Shown here: positions 5,829 through 10,492 of the stretch, one piece after another
How the letters are laid out: each line of letters starts with the position of its first letter
Position numbering within the stretch: the stretch's first letter is position 1
Assembly: GCA_900546835.1 (NCBI GenBank)
Contig: UREH01000080.1
Span: 1-10,492 of the forward strand
From: an uncultured Porphyromonadaceae bacterium
GTDB taxonomy: Bacteria; Bacteroidota; Bacteroidia; Bacteroidales; Muribaculaceae
Direction: 5' to 3'
Length of the DNA: 10,492 nt
Notes under the pieces: generated by a model
Databases searched by the model: none
Told to the model about the DNA's origin: nothing
The model's input: the letters and a program-made list of their open reading frames with translations, nothing else
Program-made: the position numbers and the translations under genes

Positions 5829-7097
5829 CTATTTCCGGAGAATCAGGAGCGACTGAGACTGCTGAGATGCAGTTCGTCCGGAGCCACGCAGAGTGACTCC
5901 GACGACTCGAAGCATACCGCCCGGCTTGATTTTCAGATGCGCACCCAGTTGAGCGGCTGTGAGGGGAAAATTGCGGACGGCCACGTCGGCACGCCCATAG
6001 CGCGAAGCAAAACTCTTGATTATATTTGATGCGAAGGGGAGCACCTCCACAATCTCCATCCATTTCCCGGGCAGCCCCTCGACTACACTGTCAGCAACGA
6101 AAAGATTTGTATTGGGATGAATTTTCCGCAATCCGAAGCGAGAGCATAATAGACCAAACGGGGCAGCTTTCATCGCCGCAGGCGAAGGCTCGAAAAGCCA
6201 CATACCGGCGGCCGGGGCGCCCAGTTCAACCGAGCCGGAAGCATTCTCGGCGAGCGTGAAGCGGAATGGAGGCCGGTCGGCACTGTCGACCACTATTTCG
6301 GCATCCAATCCGGCGGCGCATTCCAATCCTCTGTAATCAAGCACTGCAAGCAACTCGCGGCATTCGGAGCCATCGTCGACTACATGTAGCGAAACGGTGG
6401 CCGGAAGGTCGCGAAGCGTCTGCGTGATGTCAAGCATCGGCGACAGCTTGGCCATAACCAGCGGCGCCTTGCGGGCAAAAAGCCCACCCATTGTCGCCAC
6501 ATCCGGACTGCAGTCGTGAATGTTGTATACTCTGGCGCCGTCAGCACTGCGTCTGGCCGGGTCAATGAAAGCCAATCCGAACGGCTCCCCCATGTAATTC
6601 TCCAGCCATGAGCGGCATTCAGCCTCTACGACCTCAATATTCTCCACACCGGCCTCACCGAAATTGAAAGCTGCCGTAAGTGCCAGCAATGGACTCATCT
6701 CGATGGCAAACGCCTTTACCCCACTCTCCCGACTCTCAATTCCGGCGTCAAGAGCTGCCACAATGGCACGACAATCGATTCCGAGTCCGCATGTCAGATC
6801 GACGAACCGACGACACCCGGGAGCTATCGACGCAGCAATACGGCCATGAAGTACCGCTACCGTCTCCGACGATGCCTGTTCTACCGAGAGCGGCACCGGC
6901 ATGAATGCCGGACACCACTCAATGAACTTTCGCCCGGATTTGCGCAACGACTCAAGATGACTTATCGCCATGGGAATCCAGGGACGCCCATCGCCATGAT
7001 ATTTAAGACGCAGACGCTCAGGCAATTCGGCAGCGTTATCGGCTACAAACCGCCTCAATGACGCCATTTCGTGGGAATTAGGAAAATATTGATTCAT
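5829..7097 (-). CDS. THUMP-like, class I SAM-dependent methyltransferase (PG_1098 type)
   Basis: A 422-residue cytosolic protein with a Rossmann-fold methyltransferase core. Motif I is FVDLTCGLGID (98-108), the acidic motif II is AIEMS (131-135), and the catalytic-region motif is FIDPARR (177-183), followed by KLSPMLD (217-223). The C-terminal third, from about FGLRKIHPNTNLF onward, corresponds to the ferredoxin-like and THUMP-like domains of the Porphyromonas PG_1098 family, suggesting RNA binding. The target is not known to me; tRNA or rRNA modification is inference. The frame is open up to 7160, but an exact -7 box at 7125-7132 lies inside that extension, so ATG 7095-7097 (MNQYFPN) is chosen. 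A further ATG at 7118 would sit almost on the predicted transcript start. It converges on smpB, leaving 108 bp without an obvious terminator. Confidence 0.88.
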   Translation of the reverse strand: MNQYFPNSHEMASLRRFVADNAAELPERLRLKYHGDGRPWIPMAISHLESLRKSGRKFIEWCPAFMPVPLSVEQASSETVAVLHGRIAASIAPGCRRFVDLTCGLGIDCRAIVAALDAGIESRESGVKAFAIEMSPLLALTAAFNFGEAGVENIEVVEAECRSWLENYMGEPFGLAFIDPARRSADGARVYNIHDCSPDVATMGGLFARKAPLVMAKLSPMLDITQTLRDLPATVSLHVVDDGSECRELLAVLDYRGLECAAGLDAEIVVDSADRPPFRFTLAENASGSVELGAPAAGMWLFEPSPAAMKAAPFGLLCSRFGLRKIHPNTNLFVADSVVEGLPGKWMEIVEVLPFASNIIKSFASRYGRADVAVRNFPLTAAQLGAHLKIKPGGMLRVVGVTLRGSGRTASQQSQSLLILRK

Positions 7098-7124
7098 AGT
7101 AGGGTGAGGATACTGCATGCACCG

Positions 7125-7132
7125 CAAAGGTA
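7125..7132 (-). promoter_or_regulatory. Predicted -7 box of the THUMP-like methyltransferase gene
   Basis: On the minus strand TACCTTTG is an exact TAnnTTTG match. No clear TTG element is found 19-22 bp upstream, so the promoter is incomplete. It would start transcription near 7120, about 22 nt before the chosen ATG. Confidence 0.5.
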
Positions 7133-7184
7133 GGAATAAATCCCGACTTTTGCGGCGCATGCGTGTATTGCAGCAGGAGAAAGG

Positions 7185-7790
7185 TCAATCCATATCGAGA
7201 GCGCGGTAGTGCTGATAGGGATGGTCGCATCCAGGACATACAGCTGGAGGCTCGGTGCCTACGAAGATATAACCGCATACCATACACTCCCAGGAAATCG
7301 GTTCTTCTCGCTTCCAGAGCGTACCATCTTCAAGACGCTTGAGATAGCGCGAGAAACGCTCCATATGGTGCTTTTCCACCTCTGCGATGGCGCGGAAATG
7401 GGAGGCGATATCAGGAAAGCCTTCCTCTTCAGCCACTTTTGCATCAGCGAAATACTGGTCCATAGCCTCATAATGCTCCTCATTGATGGAAATACGAAGA
7501 TTCGAGGCAGTATCCTGAATCTTGACGGCGTCGACACCAACGTTGCAGTTCACAACACCCCCTTCGAGCATCTTCATGAACACCTTGCCGTGATGAAGCT
7601 CGTTGGCGGCAGTCTCTTCAAAAACCTGCTGGATGGGGAAAAGATTTTCCTTCTGCGCCTGCTGGGCATAATAGATATAACGTGTATACGCCTGGGATTC
7701 GCTTATGTAGGCGTTGACAATAGCCTGCTCCGTGCGCGTTCCCTTAATACTTTTGACGGCTGCTGCAGCCGCTTTTTGTGTTGTTGCCAT
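7185..7790 (-). CDS. rbr: Rubrerythrin
   Basis: Rubrerythrin is a cytosolic non-haem iron protein that reduces hydrogen peroxide to water in anaerobes. The 201 residues hold a four-helix ferritin-like domain followed by a rubredoxin-like domain. Probable diiron ligands are Glu31 (ESQAYTRY), Glu64 and His67 (NELHHGK), Glu105 and Glu108 (EHYEAM), and Glu139 with His142 (EKHH). The C-terminal iron site has Cys169, Cys172, Cys185 and Cys188 (CMVC and CPGC). An alanine-rich stretch of about 12 residues precedes the family start [10 protein letters not shown]. It lies 88 bp upstream of the methyltransferase start on the same strand, though the methyltransferase has its own -7 box. It is divergent from dnaN. 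No PerR or OxyR operator is recognisable. Confidence 0.97.
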   Translation of the reverse strand: MATTQKAAAAAVKSIKGTRTEQAIVNAYISESQAYTRYIYYAQQAQKENLFPIQQVFEETAANELHHGKVFMKMLEGGVVNCNVGVDAVKIQDTASNLRISINEEHYEAMDQYFADAKVAEEEGFPDIASHFRAIAEVEKHHMERFSRYLKRLEDGTLWKREEPISWECMVCGYIFVGTEPPAVCPGCDHPYQHYRALDMD

Positions 7791-7989
7791 AGTTGTTGGG
7801 TGAGATTAAACAGTTTTTACGTTTTCGCTTTAAAATGTAAACGTCGCGTCACCACTATTGTTCGCCAAAACAGCCGGAAACTTCGGGCGCACTCGCCTGA
7901 GGCATTCAGGGGTTGCACCGATTGAAAATAATTCGTAAATTTGACGGATTTAAAAGGTTCATTGACCGACAACAAACAAATACCGCCAT
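7791..7989. other. Divergent intergenic region between rubrerythrin and dnaN
   Basis: These 199 bp contain the dnaN promoter and two short inverted repeats. One is ACGTTT...AAACGT (7819-7824/7839-7844) in the rubrerythrin leader; the other is CCTGA...TCAGG (7896-7900/7906-7910) just upstream of the dnaN -33 box. A near-match to a -7 box for rubrerythrin, TACATTTT on the minus strand (7832-7839), lacks a properly spaced TTG. Either repeat could be an operator, but at 5-6 bp each is within what chance allows. Confidence 0.4.
7912..7943 (+). promoter_or_regulatory. Predicted dnaN promoter
   Basis: GTTG (7912-7915), a 20-bp spacer and TAAATTTG (7936-7943) match the Bacteroidota consensus. Transcription would start near 7949, leaving a leader of about 41 nt before the dnaN ATG. 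Confidence 0.7.
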
Positions 7990-9123
7990 ATGAAATTCAA
8001 AGTTCCGAGCAAAGCCCTCTATTCTACCCTTTCGGGCGTGAGCAAAGTAATCAACTCCAAAAACACGCTAACCATTCTCGACAACTTCCATTGGAAGATG
8101 GCCGACGACATGCTGACCATCACCGCCTCCGATACGGAGAACACTCTGACAGCACAGCTGGCGCTTGCTCATGCAGAGGGTGAAGGGGAATTCTGCCTGA
8201 ACGCGCGTCGCATTTCCGATATCGCAAAGGAGCTTCCCGACGTCGACGTGGAGTTTGACATCAACCCCGACAACCATATGGTGAAAATCACCTTCCCCGG
8301 AGGTAGTTTCGACATGATGGCAATGGAGGGTCAGCAGTACCCACGCACAATCGAGGAAGAAGAGGAGGCTGCCGAAACCTTGAAAACCACCGTACCGGCC
8401 AGCCAGGTGCTCAACGGCGTAGAGAACACCATTTTCGCCGTAGGGACCGACGAACTGCGTCCGCAGATGATGGGTATTCTCTGGGACATGAAAGAAGACG
8501 GTATAACCTTCGTATCGACCGACACACGTAAACTCGTGCGTTACATCGACCGCACCTCCGCGCCAGGCATCACGGCCTCCTTCATCCTGCCGCTCAAACC
8601 AGCAGTAATCCTCAAGACACTGCTCGACAAGGAGGAAACCGTAGATATGACCGTCTCGCCGCGTAGCGCCGTGTTTAAATCGGGCAATATCACCCTGACC
8701 AGCCGCTTTATCAAAGGCAATTTCCCCGATTATAACCGCGTTATTCCGCAGAGCAACCCCTATGTTGTAACAGTGGACCGCGCCTCGATTCTTACGGCCG
8801 TGCGCCGTGTGGCCGTCTGCACCGATCCGAGCCATGGTCTGGTAAAATTCCGCTTCACGCCCGACCGTGTGGAGATGAAAGTCGACGACCCCAACAACAG
8901 TGCTTTCGCCCACGAGGATGTGCCCTGCGACTTTACAGGCGACAATATGGTAATCGGTTTCAGCGCCTCTTTCCTTCTGGAGATATTCTCTACCATCGAG
9001 ACCCAGAACCTTATAATCCGCCTGGCCGATCCCTCACGCCCCGGACGCTTCGAGCCCGAGGAAAACGAGGAAAACACCGAGCTGGTGATTATCCTCATGC
9101 CCATGGCTGTGCGCGATTTCTGA
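7990..9123 (+). CDS. dnaN: DNA polymerase III subunit beta (sliding clamp)
   Basis: The sliding clamp is a ring-shaped dimer that holds DNA polymerase III on its template and is a landing site for repair proteins. The 377-residue length and three-domain pattern fit the family. Visible blocks include the N-terminal KFKVPSKALYSTLSGVSKVI, NARRISDIAKELPD, the interdomain region TFVSTDTRKLVRY (around 175-187), SRFIKGNFPDYNRVIP, and the C-terminal ending VIILMPMAVRDF, equivalent to the MPMRL end that forms part of the peptide-binding pocket. An acidic run (EEEEEAAE) lies near residues 121-128. It begins a plus-strand group with the exonuclease (37 bp downstream) and coaBC. It is not next to dnaA, the arrangement in many other phyla; nothing here suggests the replication origin. 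Confidence 0.98.
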   Translation: MKFKVPSKALYSTLSGVSKVINSKNTLTILDNFHWKMADDMLTITASDTENTLTAQLALAHAEGEGEFCLNARRISDIAKELPDVDVEFDINPDNHMVKITFPGGSFDMMAMEGQQYPRTIEEEEEAAETLKTTVPASQVLNGVENTIFAVGTDELRPQMMGILWDMKEDGITFVSTDTRKLVRYIDRTSAPGITASFILPLKPAVILKTLLDKEETVDMTVSPRSAVFKSGNITLTSRFIKGNFPDYNRVIPQSNPYVVTVDRASILTAVRRVAVCTDPSHGLVKFRFTPDRVEMKVDDPNNSAFAHEDVPCDFTGDNMVIGFSASFLLEIFSTIETQNLIIRLADPSRPGRFEPEENEENTELVIILMPMAVRDF

Positions 9124-9160
9124 TTCCACGGCACCCATACCACCATTACCCTGCTTAAGA

Positions 9161-9925
9161 ATGAGACTGAGACTCGAACGCCCGATAATGTTCTTCGACC
9201 TGGAGACAACGGGCACCAATATACTTCGCGACCGCATCGTGGAGATTTCGATGATAAAAGTATATCCCGACGGCCACGACCTTCAGCGCACCGTACGCGT
9301 TAATCCCGGAATGCCGATTCCAGCCGAAGCAACGGCCGTCCACCATATCACCGACGCCGACGTGGCCGACAAGCCCCTGTTCGCCGACATAGCCGCGCAG
9401 CTCGCCGAGAGCTTCGCGGGATGCGATATCGCAGGTTTCAACTCCAATCGCTTCGACGTACCGATGCTCGCCGAGGAGTTCGCCCGCGTGGGAGTGGATT
9501 TCGATTTCACCGCTCCACGCTATGTCGACGTTCAGACCATTTTCCACAAGAAGGAGCAGCGCACGCTCTCGGCTGCATACCGCTTCTACTGCGACAAAGA
9601 CCTGGAGGGCGCCCACTCGGCTAACGCCGACACCCGCGCCACCTACGAAGTGCTTCTGGCGCAGCTTGAGCGCTACGCCGACCTCCCCTGCGACATCGAC
9701 GGACTATCCGATTTCTCGATGCAGCAGAAGAATGTAGACCTTGCCGGTCGTCTTGTCTACGACGACCAGCACCGCGAGGTAATCAACTTCGGCAAATATA
9801 AAGGTCAGCTCGCCGCCGACGTGCTTCAAAAAGATCCCGGCTACTACAACTGGATTCAGCAGGGAGATTTCCCCAGCGAAACCAAGCGACGCTTCACGGC
9901 CATCAGGATGCGACATCACCGCTGA
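9161..9925 (+). CDS. DnaQ-like DEDDh 3'-5' exonuclease with ExoX-like C-terminal domain
   Basis: The protein should remove nucleotides from 3' ends with two metal ions. The Exo I motif FFDLETTG supplies Asp13 and Glu15, Exo II NSNRFDVPML supplies Asp99, and Exo III AHSANADTRAT supplies His152 and Asp157, so the full DEDDh set is present. After the exonuclease domain (1 to about 172), the segment NFGKYKGQLAADVLQKDPGYYNWIQQGDF (209-237) matches the small C-terminal domain found in ExoX-like exonucleases. The position right after dnaN fits a proofreading or repair role near the clamp, but the substrate is inferred; a polymerase epsilon-like subunit and a stand-alone exonuclease are both possible. 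Start ATG 9161 is chosen over ATG 9188 because RLERPIMFFDLETTG resembles the usual family N-terminus. Confidence 0.93.
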   Translation: MRLRLERPIMFFDLETTGTNILRDRIVEISMIKVYPDGHDLQRTVRVNPGMPIPAEATAVHHITDADVADKPLFADIAAQLAESFAGCDIAGFNSNRFDVPMLAEEFARVGVDFDFTAPRYVDVQTIFHKKEQRTLSAAYRFYCDKDLEGAHSANADTRATYEVLLAQLERYADLPCDIDGLSDFSMQQKNVDLAGRLVYDDQHREVINFGKYKGQLAADVLQKDPGYYNWIQQGDFPSETKRRFTAIRMRHHR

Positions 9926-10089
9926 TTCGGGGCTATTGATTGATTTGAAAGTAATCGTTGGCAATCAATCACCCAAATTTTCGGATTAATCGAGATAATC
10001 ATGATTAATCCAGATTAATCGAGAATAATCTGGATTTAGATCGGAAAAACCGGGAGTATTCCCGAATGGAACTAATTTGGATTGAAAAG
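9926..10089. promoter_or_regulatory. Repeat-rich, structured region upstream of coaBC
   Basis: This A+T-rich stretch carries several perfect inverted repeats in series: TGATTGATT/AATCAATCA (9937-9945/9963-9971), GGATTAATC/GATTAATCC (9983-9991/10003-10011), AATCCAGATTA/TAATCTGGATT (10007-10017/10026-10036) and CGGGA/TCCCG (10051-10055/10060-10064). The second and third overlap and cannot form together. The self-complementary octamer GATTAATC occurs at 9984, 10003 and 10013. No T-tract follows, so it is not a standard terminator. A weak -7-like CTAATTTG lies at 10072-10079. It could be an operator cluster, a leader RNA switch or a processing site; the sequence does not decide. Confidence 0.55.
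9983..10036. repeat. Two overlapping inverted repeats with three GATTAATC palindromes
   Basis: A 9-bp arm pair (9983-9991 with 10003-10011, 11-nt loop) overlaps an 11-bp arm pair (10007-10017 with 10026-10036, 8-nt loop) by five bases. Palindromes start at 9984, 10003 and 10013, spaced 19 and 10 bp, close to whole helical turns. Near copies GATAATC (9994-10000) and AATAATC (10024-10030) lie between and after them. Confidence 0.8.
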
Positions 10090-10492
10090 ATGCTGAAAGG
10101 CAAACATATAGTTGTTGGAATCACGGGGGGCATCGCAGCATATAAATCAGCTGTTCTCGTCAGGTTGCTGGTTAAGTCCGGCGCCGAGGTGCAAGTAATC
10201 ATGACACCCAACGCCCGCGAATTCATAACTCCGGTTACGCTCTCCACATTAAGCGGACGGCCCGTAATCAGCGAGTTCTTCACCGCCAACACCGGTCAGT
10301 GGAACAGCCATGTGGATCTCGGCCTCTGGGCGGATGCCTTCGTGGTCGCACCCGCCACGGCATCCACAATCGCCAAGATGGCAACAGGCGTAGCCGACAA
10401 CATGCTCGTCACCTCCTATCTCTCCACACGCGCCCCACGCATGATTGCGCCGGCGATGGACTTCGACATGATGCTCCATCCTACCACCCGCC
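10090..10492 (+). CDS. coaBC: Bifunctional phosphopantothenoylcysteine decarboxylase/phosphopantothenate-cysteine ligase CoaBC (5' part)
   Basis: CoaBC carries out two steps of coenzyme A synthesis: CTP-dependent joining of cysteine to 4'-phosphopantothenate, then FMN-dependent decarboxylation to 4'-phosphopantetheine. The visible 134 residues belong to the N-terminal decarboxylase (CoaC) domain. The flavin-binding GITGGIAAYKS (10-20), the active-site His74 in SHVDLGLWAD, VVAPATASTIAKMATGVADNML (85-106) and IAPAMDFDMM (119-128) are all seen. The PxMN motif of E. coli Dfp reads PAMD here, with Asp124 in place of Asn. The ligase domain lies beyond the right edge. ATG 10090 fits the usual N-terminus MLKGKxIVxGITG; an in-frame ATG at 10066 would add eight residues and is less likely. 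It follows the exonuclease gene after the repeat-rich region. Confidence 0.95.
   Translation, partial: MLKGKHIVVGITGGIAAYKSAVLVRLLVKSGAEVQVIMTPNAREFITPVTLSTLSGRPVISEFFTANTGQWNSHVDLGLWADAFVVAPATASTIAKMATGVADNMLVTSYLSTRAPRMIAPAMDFDMMLHPTTR

Noticed and set aside
7098..7160. N-terminal extension of the methyltransferase to an ATG at 7160
   Set aside because: An exact -7 box at 7125-7132 lies inside it, and the residues look non-conserved.
7150..7160. Self-complementary CGCATGCG-type palindrome near the rubrerythrin 3' end
   Set aside because: It is a single short palindrome with no partner or context that suggests function.
7209..7925. A 238-codon open frame on the plus strand covering rubrerythrin
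   Set aside because: It is antisense to an unmistakable rubrerythrin and runs into the dnaN promoter region; its composition looks like reverse-complement shadow.
8068..8913. A 281-codon open frame on the minus strand inside dnaN
   Set aside because: It is His/Gly/Val-rich shadow coding opposite the conserved sliding clamp.
10066..10089. Alternative coaBC start at ATG 10066
   Set aside because: It is in frame but adds eight residues before the usual MLKGK start; it overlaps the weak -7-like site.

Overview
The window looks like a chromosomal, housekeeping stretch from a Bacteroidales bacterium (phylum Bacteroidota), plausibly a gut lineage with roughly balanced G+C such as the Muribaculaceae; the family-level guess is inference. 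The evidence is a set of lineage-typical proteins (a DUF5606 protein, a PG_1098-type THUMP-like methyltransferase, an AmgK-like kinase fused to a RapZ C-terminal domain), the gene order dnaN - DnaQ-like exonuclease - coaBC, and several promoters of the Bacteroidota TTG / about 20 bp / TAnnTTTG type. No mobile element, CRISPR array or phage gene was seen.

Left part (1-2737, minus strand): a three-gene operon read as DUF5606 protein, then sugar kinase-RapZC fusion, then a nucleotidyltransferase cut by the window's left edge. The last two resemble the AmgK/MurU pair that turns MurNAc into UDP-MurNAc in cell-wall recycling. Divergent from this operon is the fluoride channel gene crcB (2879-3259), with back-to-back promoters in the 141 bp between them. 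crcB converges on a GNAT acetyltransferase (3276-3854, minus), which has a near-perfect promoter.

Middle part (4080-5720, plus strand): a two-tRNA transcription unit, tRNA-Ser(GGA) and a CAU-anticodon tRNA, has its own promoter and a strong terminator hairpin. It is followed by a membrane protein resembling the YIP1 group and by smpB, the tmRNA-binding protein of trans-translation.

Right part (5829-10492): a THUMP-like SAM-dependent methyltransferase and rubrerythrin lie on the minus strand. Divergent from them is the replication-linked plus-strand group dnaN (sliding clamp), a DEDDh 3'-5' exonuclease with an ExoX-like C-terminus, and coaBC (coenzyme A synthesis, cut by the right edge). The 164 bp before coaBC hold an unusual cluster of overlapping inverted repeats and GATTAATC palindromes, the least explained non-coding signal here.

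No entirely new system stands out. The items most worth a second look are the kinase-RapZC fusion paired with a MurU-like gene, the structured coaBC leader, and the Asn-to-Asp change in the CoaC PxMN motif.
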